From: Lathyrus oleraceus
Lineage: Eukaryota > Streptophyta > Magnoliopsida > Fabales > Fabaceae
Assembly (NCBI RefSeq): GCF_024323335.1
Contig: NC_066582.1
Coordinates: forward strand, 94,484,944 to 94,548,943
DNA: 64,000 bases
Direction: 5' to 3'
In this document: in pieces, positions 1-10,062 of the stretch
Position numbering within the stretch: position 1 is the stretch's first letter
Layout: each line of letters opens with the position of its first letter
Notes under the pieces: model-generated
Databases searched by the model: none
Told to the model about the DNA's origin: nothing
Seen by the model: only the letters and a program-made list of their open reading frames with translations
Made by a program: the position numbers and the translations under genes

Positions 1-2
1 CC

Positions 3-887
3 AAGGTTCAAGACCTTATGAGATGCGGCATCCTGAGCTTTGAGGAATCAGGCCCGAATGTTACGAAGAACCCATTGCCCGAACATGGGAAGTCGGTTAA
101 CATGGTCCAGGGTTGCCCTGGCAAATATAAAGTCAAATATGTGAGCCATATTCGACAGTCATTGGTCGAGTTGCATTGTCTGCTGTGTCAGTACAATCAT
201 ATGGAGCACGACCATGACAGATGCCGTATCTGCTCCGTCAATGGATTGGGTTGCCGCCAAGTGCGAAGAAAGCTTCAAGAGCTGTTGGATGAGGGTACCA
301 TTGAGATTCTGCAGAATCGAAATGTTAATGAAGACGAACCAGAGGTGAATGTGATTTCTCCTGTGTTCAAATTTCCCGAACCTGTTGTCATCCGTTATGA
401 TGGTAGCAAGCCGAAGGCTTCTCCTTCTTTGGTGATCAAGCCTGCAGGCCCTGTGCCTTACTCTTCGGATAGAGCTATTCCTTTTCGCTATAATCCCGTT
501 GCTGTGGAAGATGGGAAAGAAGTGTCGTTGCCTTCGACTTCTGTTGTTAATATTGCTGATGTGAGCGGATTGACCCGGAGTGGTCGTGTGTTTTCAGCAC
601 CTAAGCCTCAGGCTAGAGCTGTTGCTTCTGATTTTGCTGAGCGTCCGGTTGGGACTGCGGTGAATGTTCCGAATCCGGCACTTGCTGTTGCCAAACCCTT
701 CTCTGTACAAAAGACTCCTACTTCTTCTGTTGGCCCGAGCGGCATTGTGAATGAAGAATGTGATGAGATGCTGAAGCTCATCAAGAAGAGTGAGTACAAC
801 GTTGTAGACCAGCTTCTACAAACGCCGTCCAAGATCTCCGTGCTATCTTTGCTTCTGAATTCAGAACCCCATAGGGAGGCTCTGTAA
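3..887 (+). pseudogene. gag: Ogre gag, C-terminal part (element I)
   Basis: Open from the left edge in the frame of base 3, so the true start is outside the window. The first residues (KVQDLMRCG) align with the segment after the zinc-knuckle region in the element III copy (KVQKLVKSG). The protein then has the Ogre gag/pro linker: an HDHDRC segment, a PGPVPYSSDRAIP-like motif near codon 150, a TRSGRVF motif, and the helix leading into protease (LLQTPSKISVLSLLL). It is structural, contributing to the virus-like particle and the linker to protease. It ends at TAA 885-887; homologous positions are coding and a CAA is likely there, so this is probably a C-to-T nonsense change and gag and pro were one frame. 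Confidence 0.85.
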
Positions 888-1807
888 AAAGTTTTGGATC
901 TGGCGTATGTTGATCACGACGTCACAATTGAACAGTTTGACATTATTGTTGCAAACATCACTGCTTGCAACACTTTGAGTTTCTGTGACGCTGATCTCCC
1001 TGAGGAGGGAAGAGACCATAACATGGCTCTACATATTTCCATGAACTGCAAGACTGACGCCATGTCCAACGTGCTGGTGGACACTGGGTCATCTTTGAAT
1101 GTATTGCCAAAGACCACTCTCTCGAGATTGTCATATCAAGGGCCTCTCATGAGGCAGAGTGGTGTTGTTGTGAAGGCTTTTGATGGGTCGTGTAAGACTG
1201 TGATTGGGGAAGTTGATCTCCCAATCAAGATTGGACCAAGTGATTTCCAAGTTACCTTTCAGGTTATGGATATCCACCCATCTTATAGTTGTCTCCTTGG
1301 TAGACCATGGATTCACGAGGCTGGCGCCGTGACATCCACCCTACACCAGAAGCTGAAATTCGTTAAGAATAAGAAACTGGTTGTGGTAGGGGGAGAAAAG
1401 GCTCTCCTGGTTAGCCACTTGTCTTCTTTCTCATATATTGAAGCTGAGGATGAAGTTGGGACGCCTTTCCAAGCTTTGTCTATTGCTGAGCCAATTAAGA
1501 AGAAGTCTCCTTCATTTGCTTCCTATCGTGATGCAAAACTGGCCATTGAATGTGGTGCAGTTGCTGGTTTAGGGAAGATGATCGAGCTTGAAGACAATAA
1601 ATCCCGGGCTGGCATTGGCTATTCGTCTGGGGCATTCAACAAGAAAGGGTTGTTCAAGAGTGGAGGTTTCATCCATGCTGATCAAGCTGAGGAAGCTGCT
1701 GCTATTTTGGAAGAGGATGCAGAGGATTTGAGCAACTTTGTCATCCCTGGTGGTGTCTGCCATAATTGGGTCGCTGTGGATGTTCCTACGGTCATTCATA
1801 AGTCAGC
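888..1807 (+). CDS. pro: Ogre aspartic protease (element I)
   Basis: Retropepsin-type protease that would process the Gag-Pol polyprotein. The catalytic triad is VDTGSS, with its Asp codon at 1080-1082, followed by LNVLPK; the second conserved block is YSCLLGRPWIHEAG near 1285-1323. The frame is the same as gag and runs on from TAA 885-887 without another stop until TAA 1809-1811. The last two coding bases before the inferred splice donor are 1806-1807. If the intron 1808-2074 is removed the frame continues directly into reverse transcriptase, so the unspliced stop at 1809 would give a Gag-Pro product and splicing a Gag-Pro-Pol product. Protease identity is firm; the splice choice is inference. 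Confidence 0.88.
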
Positions 1808-2074
1808 GTAATTTGTTCACTTTGTTCAAAACCCTTCTCCCATGCCAAAAGGAGAAGTGATGACATTTTTGGCAGCATTTATACAATGATATTTCATTCA
1901 ATTAATGCATTGTTAAACATGTGTTTTCCCATTTGTTTTCACTTTTTGCTTTTTGCATGAAATTAGTGATCACAAAAAACCCTAAAAACAAGAATAAAAG
2001 CAATCTTTTTCATCTGCATAATGATTTGCTTGTTTAAATTCTAAAGCTTTTTATTATCCAAAATCATTATGCAG
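1808..2074 (+). other. Ogre pro/RT intron (267 nt), element I
   Basis: Donor GTAATT at 1808 and acceptor TTATGCAG ending at 2074. The stretch is T-rich and has no coding similarity. Joining base 1807 to base 2075 restores one frame (GC plus G, then TTG ATT CTA). An intron between protease and reverse transcriptase is an established Ogre property, and the same arrangement with an in-frame join occurs in element N (41127-41339). The exact donor is my inference from phase and from the shared TCAG-N-GTAA context. Confidence 0.72.
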
Positions 2075-2543
2075 GTTGATTCTAAAACCCATTGAACATA
2101 ATGATCCAACGCCATCTCCCAATTTTGAATTCCCTGTATTCGAGGCAGAGGAAGATGATGTTGAAGGGATTCCTAATGAGATTTCGCGTCTCCTTGAGCA
2201 CGAGAAGAAGATCATTCAGCCGTACCTTGAAGATCTGGAAACAGTCAACTTGGGGTCTGAAGATTGTGTTCGTATGGTGAAGATTGGGACACTTCTTGAA
2301 GAGTCTGTCAAGAAGGGGTTGATCAGTTTGCTACGAGAATATTCCGATATCTTTGCTTGGTCGTATGAAGACATGCCGGGTCTGGATACAGATATTGTGC
2401 AACATTTCCTGCCTTTGAAGCCTGAGTGCGTGCCTGTGAAGCAGAAGCTCAGAAGAACTCATCCAGATATGGCAGTGAAGATCAAAGAAGAAGTTCAGAA
2501 GCAAATTGATGCAAGGTTTCTGGTGACTTCTACATATCCTTAA
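2075..2543 (+). pseudogene. pol: Ogre reverse transcriptase, N-terminal segment (element I)
   Basis: First exon part of pol downstream of the intron. It carries the connection domain typical of Tat-lineage pol: an acidic segment, ISRLLEHEKKIIQPY, then the FAWSYEDMPGLD block and the segment QKLRRTHPDMAVKIKEEV that precedes RT motif 1. It ends at TAA 2541-2543 in the middle of the YP-x-WVANIVPVPKK motif, where Gln (CAA) is expected, so the stop is most simply a C-to-T change. The frame continues without shift into the next feature. Confidence 0.87.
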
Positions 2544-4688
2544 TGGGTGGCCAATATTGTGCCTGTGCCTAAGAAAGACGGAAAAGTCCGTATGTGTGTT
2601 GATTACAGGGATTTGAATAAGGCTAGTCCTAAAGATGATTTCCCTCTACCACACATTGATATGTTGGTAGACAATACAACTAAATTCAAAGTCTTTTCGT
2701 TTATGGACGGATTTTCGGGATATAATCAAATCAAGATGGCACCCGAAGATATGGAGAAGACAACATTCATCACACCTTGGGGAACATTCTGTTATCGAGT
2801 GATGCCCTTCGGTTTGAAGAACGCCGGAGCCACGTATCAACGTGCTATGACTACCTTGTTTCATGATATGATGCACAAGGAGATAGAGGTCTATGTTGAT
2901 GATATGATTGCTAAGTCCCGAACGGAAGTTGAACATGTTGAGCATTTGTTGAAGCTTTTTCAGCGTCTGAGGAAGTTCATACTTCGTCTGAATCCGAACA
3001 AATGTACATTTGGAGTCCGTTCTGGCAAGTTGTTGGGTTTTGTTGTCAGCGAGAGAGGTATTGAGGTTGATCCTGCAAAGGTCAAAGCAATACAAGAGAT
3101 GCCTGCGCCCAAAACTGAAAAGCAAGTCCGAGGTTTTCTTGGCCGCTTGAACTACATTTCCAGATTTATATCCCACATGACTGCCACATGTGCGCCAATA
3201 TTCAAGCTCCTCCGGAAATATCAATCCCATGATTGGACCGAGGATTGCCAGAAAGCTTTCGACAGTATCAAAGAATATCTGTCTGAACCTCCGATCTTGT
3301 CTCCTCCTGTAGAAGGAAGACCTCTGATCATGTATTTGACTGTTCTTGAAGACTCTATGGGTTGTGTACTCGGTCAACAAGATGAATCAGGGAAGAAAGA
3401 ATCTGCTATCTACTACCTCAGTAAGAAGTTTACTGATTGTGAGTCTCGATACTCTATGCTTGAGAAGACGTGTTGTGCTTTGGCTTGGGCTGCTAAGCGT
3501 TTGCGCCAGTACATGACAAATCATATAACTTGGTTGATATCCAGAATGGATCCAATTAAGTATATTTTCGAGAAGCCTACTTTAACTAGGAGGATTGCCC
3601 GTTGGCAGATGTTGTTGTCTGAGTATGATATTGAGTATCGAGCTCAGAAAGCTATCAAAGGTAGTATCTTGGCTGACCATTTAGCGCACCAGCCGATTGA
3701 AGATCATCAGTCTGTTCAGTACGACTTCCCAGATGAGGAGATTCTGTATTTGAAAATGAAAGATTGTGATGAGCCTACACTTGATGAAGGTCCAGAACCT
3801 GGTTCCAGGTGGACGATGGTGTTTGATGGCGCTGTAAATCAGTACGCAAATGGAATTGGGGCAGTAATCATTACTCCTCATGGCACACATATTCCTTTTA
3901 CAGCAAGGCTAACTTTCAAATGCACGAATAATATGGCTGAGTATGAGGCCTGTATTATGGGATTAGAAGAATGTATTGATTTGAGAATCAAACATCTTGA
4001 TGTGTATGGTGATTCGGCCCTAGTTGTCAATCAAATCAAGGGTGAATGGGACACGAATCAGCCATGTCTCATTCCGTATAGAGATTATGCGAGGAGGATT
4101 TCAACGTTCTTTACAGAAGTTGACTTTCATCATATTCCTCGAGAAGATAATCAGATGGCAGATGTCCTTGCTACGCTTGCTTCCATGATTGTGGTCAAAT
4201 ATAGGAATGAAGTTCCCAACATCACTGTGATGCGCTTGGATAGACCAGCTCACGTGTTTGCAGTTGAAGAAGTGAATGATGACAAGCCTTGGTATTTTGA
4301 TATCAAGAATTTCCTTCAGAACCAGGTCTACCCGCCCGGGGCATCTGTGAAAGATAGGAAAACTTTGAGAAGGTTGTCAGGCAGTTTCTACCTCAGTAGT
4401 GAAGTGCTGTACAAGAGAAATTTTGATATGGTTTTGCTCAGATGCGTGGATAGACACGAAGCAAACCTGTTGATGACTGAGGTCCATGAGGGTTCATTTG
4501 GTACTCATTCCAATGGACATGCCATGGCTAGAAAGATGTTGAGAGTAGGCTACTATTGGCTGACAATGGAGTCTGACTGCTGCAAATATGTGAAGAAATG
4601 CCACAAGTGTCAGATTTATGCGGACAAGATTCATATTCCTCCGACACTTCTGAATGTGATTTCATCACCATGGCCTTTCTCTATGTAG
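2544..4688 (+). pseudogene. pol: Ogre reverse transcriptase, RNase H, second RNase H, integrase zinc domain (element I)
   Basis: Continues the frame after TAA 2541-2543. RT motifs in order: VPKKDGKVRMCVDYRDLN, the first catalytic Asp in FMDGFSGY (codon 2706-2708), MPFGLKNAGATYQR, and the active site YVDDM at 2892-2906. The gypsy-type RNase H follows (around 3300-3680: LIMYLTVLEDSMG, YYLSKKF, LADHLA). A second, Tat-specific 'archaeal-like' RNase H spans about 3808-4185 (VFDGAVN, NNMAEYEA, GDSALVVNQ, NQMADVLA). The integrase HHCC zinc domain begins near 4485 (VHEGSFGTHSNGH, then CHKCQ). The frame ends at TAG 4686-4688, where the other copy has Trp (TGG), again a transition. Functionally this copies element RNA into DNA in the particle. 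Confidence 0.93.
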
Positions 4689-5537
4689 GGAATCGACATG
4701 ATCGGCATGATTGAACCGAAAGCGTCCAATGGGCACAGGTTTATTCTCGTAGCAATTGATTACTTCACCAAATGGGTTGAAGCCGCATCGTATGCGAATG
4801 TGACCAGGAATGTGGTTGTGAAGTTTATCAAGAACCAGCTAATTTGCCGTTATGGTGTGCCAGATAAGATCATTACTGATAATGGATCTAATATGAATAA
4901 TAAGATGATGGAAGAGTTGTGCGCTGAGTTCAAGATTGCACACCATAACTCCTCTCCCTATAGACCAAAGATGAATGGGGCTGTTGAAGCTGCTAATAAG
5001 AATATCAAGAAGATTATCCAGAAGATGACAGTTACGCATAAGGATTGGCATGAGATGCTGCCATTTGCTTTGCATGGGTATCGTACATCTGTCCGCACTT
5101 CAACAGGGGCAACCCCTTTCTCTCTTGTTTACGGCATGGAGGTTGTTCTCCCAGTAGAGGTGGAGATCCCATCAATGAGAGTCTTGATGGAAGCCAAGTT
5201 GACTGATGCTGAATGGATTCAGAGTCGTTATGACCAACTGAATTTGATTGAAGAGAAGCGATTGACTGCCATGTGTCATGGTCAGTTATATCAGCAGAGG
5301 ATGAAGAAAGCATTTGATAAGAAGGTCAAGCCTCGTGTGTTCCGAGAAGGTGACCTCGTGCTCAAGAAAGTCTTGTCTTTCGCGCCCGATTCCAGGGGCA
5401 AGTGGACTTCAAACTATGAAGGTCCATATGTTGTTAAGAGAGCCTTTTCAGGCGGAGCTTTGATGCTTACAACAATGGATGGGGAGGATTTCACTCGTCC
5501 TGTGAATTCAGATGAAGTCAAGAAATACTTTGCCTAA
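4689..5537 (+). CDS. pol: Ogre integrase core and C-terminal domain (element I)
   Basis: Continuation of pol in frame after the TAG. It carries the D,D(35)E catalytic core: Asp 4695-4697 (GIDMIG), Asp 4878-4880 (ITDNGS) and Glu 4986-4988 (GAVEAANK), with 35 residues between the last two. The remainder is the C-terminal domain with the GPY/F-like motif EGPYVVKRAF near 5420 and the ending RPVNSDEVKKYFA. All catalytic residues are intact. The enzyme would insert the element cDNA into host DNA. An uninterrupted product would need read-through of TAG 4686-4688. Confidence 0.92.
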   Translation, partial: GIDMIGMIEPKASNGHRFILVAIDYFTKWVEAASYANVTRNVVVKFIKNQLICRYGVPDKIITDNGSNMNNKMMEELCAEFKIAHHNSSPYRPKMNGAVEAANKNIKKIIQKMTVTHKDWHEMLPFALHGYRTSVRTSTGATPFSLVYGMEVVLPVEVEIPSMRVLMEAKLTDAEWIQSRYDQLNLIEEKRLTAMCHGQLYQQRMKKAFDKKVKPRVFREGDLVLKKVLSFAPDSRGKWTSNYEGPYVVKRAFSGGALMLTTMDGEDFTRPVNSDEVKKYFA

Positions 5538-5567
5538 AAAAAAAGTATATAAAATAAAAACAGAATA

Positions 5568-5737
5568 GCTCGCTAAGTTGAAAACCCGAAAGGGCGGCTT
5601 AGGCAAAAATGAGCGTCTCGGTGGAGAACCCGAAAAGGCGATCCAGGCAAAAATTAGAGACTTGAAAAAAAGAGAATATTTGCATCCCGCTAGATTGAGT
5701 ACCTCACCCTGGGGCAATCTAGGCAAAAATTAGGGAT
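5568..5737 (+). ncRNA. Tandem three-tier stem-loops after integrase stop (element I)
   Basis: Three consecutive imperfect hairpins start 31 nt after the integrase stop. Unit a 5568-5614: outer GCTC/GAGC, middle CTAAGTTG/CGGCTTAG, AAAA bulge, inner CCC-GAAA-GGG. Unit b 5615-5661 abuts it: outer GTCTC/GAGAC, middle TGGA/TCCA (one arm shortened by a deletion). Unit c 5684-5737: outer ATCCC/GGGAT, middle CTAGATTG/CAATCTAG, AGTA bulge, inner CCTC/GGGG. Each 3' side carries GGCAAAAAT between middle and outer stems. The plan is shared with elements II and N with compensating changes. Function unknown. Confidence 0.6.
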
Positions 5738-6160
5738 TTGGCAAGTAACTGCATCCTGATAAGACTTTCTGTTCCGCAGCTGTCTTTTCGTCAGAGATTC
5801 TCGATTCGTCGTCGACTGAAGCTTCGAATACATCGAGATTCAAATTGTTAGAGAAAGGATCATTATGTTCAATGTAGCCCTCTTCCAATATATATCACTG
5901 ATTTCAAATTTTATACAGATCTATGGAGTCTTGCCATTTGCAGGCTACCATTCCATCAAATAAATTTGAGCTTTTATCCAATTATTTGCACTCTTATTTG
6001 TTTCAATTCAATAAATGTTTTGCATGTTTTAATTGATAAAATGTCATTGTTTTAAACAAATAAAACTTTCAAATTATTGTTTTTAACAAAGTGAACATTC
6101 ACAATGATGACAGGATACTTAAGAATTTCTCAGTGCTCTCCCGAGGGTGGCATGATTTCC
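5738..6160 (+). other. Element I 3' UTR, proximal part with conserved block
   Basis: Non-coding. The segment 5919-5984, from ATCTATGGAGTCTTG to TTTTATCCAATT and including an AATAAA, is closely matched at 21451-21515 in element II, whereas the flanks are much less alike. It therefore looks like a constrained internal block of the Ogre 3' UTR. A strong donor-like CAG/GTAAGA lies at 6163-6171. I see no ORF of note. Confidence 0.5.
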
Positions 6161-9100
6161 AACAGGTAAGACATTTGTTCATATTCCTGGCTTGGTTGTA
6201 TCCATTTTCTCCAGATTTGTTGTTGGGGTTGTTCCCCAAGCAGAGCTTTTGTTGGGGTTGTTCCCCAAGCAGAGTGTTTGATAGGATTTCACAGTCCTCT
6301 CCAACAGTATTCTCTCCTCAGCACAGTCGCTAGCAGAGTTGTTGGTATGATACACTGCATTTATGCTAGATCTCTCCCCATCAGAGCGTTTGTTGAGGTT
6401 TTCACCTCTTTTCCCTTCAGCGGAGCAGTGATTATTTTCCTCTTCGGCTTGTTGATTTCTTTTTTGGAAGGTTCAGTATTTGGTGGTTGATCCTCAGCTC
6501 TCCTCCTCATCCCTAGTGGAGCCACCAGTAGATTTATGGTTTGATGGATTGTATCTGTGATGTTTCCCTACAGAATCCCCGCCAGAGTTGGTATCCTCGA
6601 CAGAGTTGCTTTTGTGGCAGTCTATGCCTGTTGAAAATCTCTGTTTCCCTAGTGGGGTCGGTTGGTGATCTATCATCCTTAGATTTGGTTGATTTCCTGA
6701 TGCTTTTGATCCTCAGTAGAGTGGCTTGTTGCGGAATCTACTTGGCGATCTATCTTTTCCCTCAATGGGTTTATCCCCAACGGAGTGGCTGACAGTTTCC
6801 CAGTAGAGTTGCTTGTGTGGCTAGATTCTACTCGTGTGTTCTGTTCTCTTCAGCAGTTCTTGTTTGTGTAGTGAACTCTTGTTTCCCAGTTGATACTGAG
6901 GATCCCCCTGTAGATACCTCGGGATTTCTCCATTTCCCCAACATATTTGTTTTTGTGGCAGTTTTTGCCTGTTGTGAGCTTTTGTTCCCTAGTTGGGTTG
7001 ATTGTTGATCCATCACTCAGAGATTGTGATTTCTTTGATATCTCTGACCTCTTTTGCCTCCCCGCAGATCTCTGCTTTTTAGCATATAGATCTCCAGCAG
7101 ATTGGCTCTCCAGTTGGTTTTTCCTCTGGAAGTGTAGTACCGGGCGTTTGTTTCCTGGGCCTGTTTGTGTTAGATATGTTTGTTTTGTCAGCATTCATCA
7201 AACATAAATCACGCATATTCATGCATACTTTCAACATTCAGATATTCATGATTGCATTTTTGCCATATATCTTTTGTTTGTTGTCTCCTGCTAATGGTGA
7301 TAAAGATCTCTCCAATAAATCTCCCCAAGCGGATGTCGGGTGTTTAATCTCTCAATATAGAGTCAGCCCCATAAGCAGAAAGTGTCTGTCTTTCCTTCTG
7401 CAATCCCCCACTGAGATATATCCTCGTGGATAACGGTTTCTTCCGTTTCCTCCCAACATATATATTGGGATGGATCTTCCTATTGAGTTATATCCTCGTA
7501 GGACGAGTCTTGATTCAGTCTGTTTTTTCGGATCGATCCCGAATTGGCATTTTTCAACTGTCTCTTGTGCTTCCCTGTGGAATAAATGAATGAATTGCCC
7601 AGTAACCGACAATAGTTCTTTTATCCCCAGCGGAATCTTTGGGCCTCTACCCTTATACCGGTAGTTATAAGTCCTATGTTCCTTTTCCTCTTGGCGGAAT
7701 TTGTGGTTATACACCTTTTATTCCTCGGCAAGAGTCGTTGGTTTTCTACCCAGTAATCGGTAGTCGTAAATCCTAGTTTTTGTCTGCTCCTCAGCAGTTG
7801 GTAGTTTGTTATAAACCCTATTTTGTTTCCCGTGCGGGATTGTGATTCTTTCATTCCTACGCGGACGTCGTTGGTTTTCTACCCCGTATTCGGTAGATGT
7901 AAACCATATCTTTTTATCCTCATCAGAGTTGTTGGCTACTACCTTGTATTCGGTAGTTGTAAGCCCTATCTCTTTTCCCCTAGCAGAGGTAACCTTTGTG
8001 GTTCATTCTGGTTGATGGTGGATTTTGTGGTCTTCTACCCAGTATTCGGTAGTTGTAAATCCTATGTTGTTGTGGTTTTATCCCCAACGGAGTCTGTGCT
8101 TTCTTATGGATAATTGCCGTTTGCTAGCAATTTTATCCTCAGCCAGAGTTTTGGTTTTCTACCCCGTATTCGGTAGTTGTAAACCCTAATTTCTCCCCTT
8201 TGCAGAGTTAACCTTGTTGTTCATCCTAACCGATGATGGTTACTCTTTGTGGTTATCTTCATTCAATATTCGATGTTGATACTCCCTCCTTGCTTCTGGG
8301 CAATTGCCGTTTGCTAGTAATTGTAACCCCAGCAAGTCTTCTGGATAATTATCGGATGCTAGCAATTTTATCCTCAGTGGGTCTTTTCACCGTTTGCCAG
8401 TGATTTGTTCCCCGGATCATTGATGTTTATCAATGCATCCCTTGTGAGTCTTCTTTCATTTACCCTTTTGTTGGTAATGATGTTGCTCCCTTTGATCGGT
8501 CATCTTTATATACCTAGTTTTGGTATCCCGATGCCTTTCTTTTCGGTTGATTTATCCTTTATTAACCTAGTAACCGGTTGTGGATAATCTTCCATGCGAG
8601 TATGTTATCCACGTTCTAACGGTAATGGATAATATATCTCATGCACTCTTCGGTCGAAGCCTGTTGTGTTTCTCCAGTCGAGTAAGATTCGTGCTCCATT
8701 TTGCGGAATGGAATATTCCTTGTTTCCTGGATAATTGTCGGATGCTTGCAATTTATCCCCTGTGAGTTATCTTTCGTTTACCCTGTTGTTGGTGGTAACG
8801 ATTGTCTCTTTTTTTGGTAGGTCACCTATTATATACCCAGTAACTGGTATCTCTGGTGTCTCTTCCTTTTCAAGTATATTATTCACGTTCTGACGGTAAT
8901 GAATAATATATCTCTTTCACTCTTTGGTTGGAATCCTTTGTTGATTTTCCCCAGCGGAGTAAGATTCGTATTCTTTGTAGAATCGAATATCCATCCTTTG
9001 ATAAGTTTGCGTTTTGCTCTCTTCAGGATGATGAGTGTTTTGGCATATATACCAATTCACGTTTTCGGTTGGCCACCTATTATATACCCAGTAACCGGTA

Positions 9101-9620
9101 TCCCTGGTGTTCCCTTCCATGCGAGTGTATTATCTACGTTCTGACGGTAATAGATAATATATCTCATGCGAGTATACTATCCACGTTCTGACGGTAATGG
9201 ATATTATATCTCATGCACTCTTTGGGTTTGTTTCCCAGCTGAGTAAGATTCGTTCTCCCGTTACGGATTCGAATGTCCATCCTGTAAGTCGATTTGCTTT
9301 TTCAAGCCCTCCTTTTGGATGATGAGTGTTTTGGCATATATACCAATTCACGCTTTGGTCGGTCACCTATTATATACCCAGTAACCGGTATCCCTGGTGT
9401 TCCTTCCTTTCTGCTCCCTATTATGACCTTGGTCCCCTGTGGAGTCAGATTTTCCTGAGTTGATGTACCTTTTTCAGGTTTTTTTTCTCAGATGTTTGGT
9501 TGATTGATATCTCTCACCCTTATACCGGTCTTAGATATTCATTCTTCCTGAGCTTGTTACCCTTATACCGGTAACACCTCATTCTTTGTTGCTTCCCCAG
9601 AAGAGTCTCTTTGTTAGACA
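6161..9620 (+). repeat. Element I 3' UTR: degenerate tandem repeats made of small hairpins
   Basis: About 3.5 kb of low-complexity sequence built from recurring modules. One is a TTTCCCCAGCGGAGT-like module repeated throughout. Others are hairpins with near-constant loops and varying arms: CTACC/GGTAG at 7647-7664, 7746-7763, 7879-7896, 7939-7956, 8035-8052 and 8159-8176; ATACC/GGTAT at 8833-8850 and 9084-9101; GTTACC/GGTAAC at 9556-9575; and TATCCA/TGGATA, TATTCA/TGAATA, TATCTA/TAGATA around CGTTCTGACGGTAA at 8606-8631, 8880-8905, 9131-9156 and 9178-9203. Short ORFs here look incidental. Ogre 3' UTRs are known to be hypervariable and rich in tandem repeats. Confidence 0.75.
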
Positions 9621-10062
9621 TTCCCTAGTGGAGTTTCCTGTTGTGATTTTACGCTTTTGCTGTATTGGCATTTTTCCCAATATATGCAATTTTTCCCCGG
9701 CAGGGAGGCTCTGTGTGAACCTTTTCCCCAGTCTGAGTCCGGATTTTTATCCGAAGTATCCTTTGTGGATAGTTTGAGTCAGCTTATCCTTTCCAATGGA
9801 TGTGTCTTCCTTTGGAATTCTTTCTTTTCCCAGTTTGAGTCCTTCACTCCCCAGTGAGGTCTCCAGTCCAGTCGTGTCCTGTTCACGCATTCTTTTTCTT
9901 TTTCCCCATGAGAGTCCTATTAGAGTCTCTGTTCCTGGTGAGTGTATTACTCTGATGGATCGTCTTTCCTTTGTGGGCCTATTCCCCACAGAGTTTGTCT
10001 TTTGCATGCATACATTTGCATCATGAAGTCTCTTAGGGACCAAAATTTGTCTCATTACTATT
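9621..10062 (+). other. Element I 3' UTR, distal part
   Basis: Non-coding, T- and C-rich, with further CCCCAG/GAGT modules. The last 50 bases (CATGAAGTCTCTTAGGGACC and what follows) are almost the same in element II at 23110-23150, so conservation rises again towards the LTR. Nothing else is recognised. Confidence 0.5.

Noticed and set aside
2646..3380. A 244-codon minus-strand ORF opposite the RT gene
   Set aside because: Lies antisense to a clear RT domain; codons follow the constraint of the sense strand and the product has no recognisable features.
7620..9600. Possibility that the repeat array is a CRISPR-like array
   Set aside because: Units are degenerate, spacing is irregular, and the context is a plant retrotransposon 3' UTR.
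6091..10026. Many 60-100 codon ORFs in the element I 3' UTR
   Set aside because: They coincide with the tandem hairpin modules; overlapping ORFs on both strands and no shared reading frame between units argue against coding.
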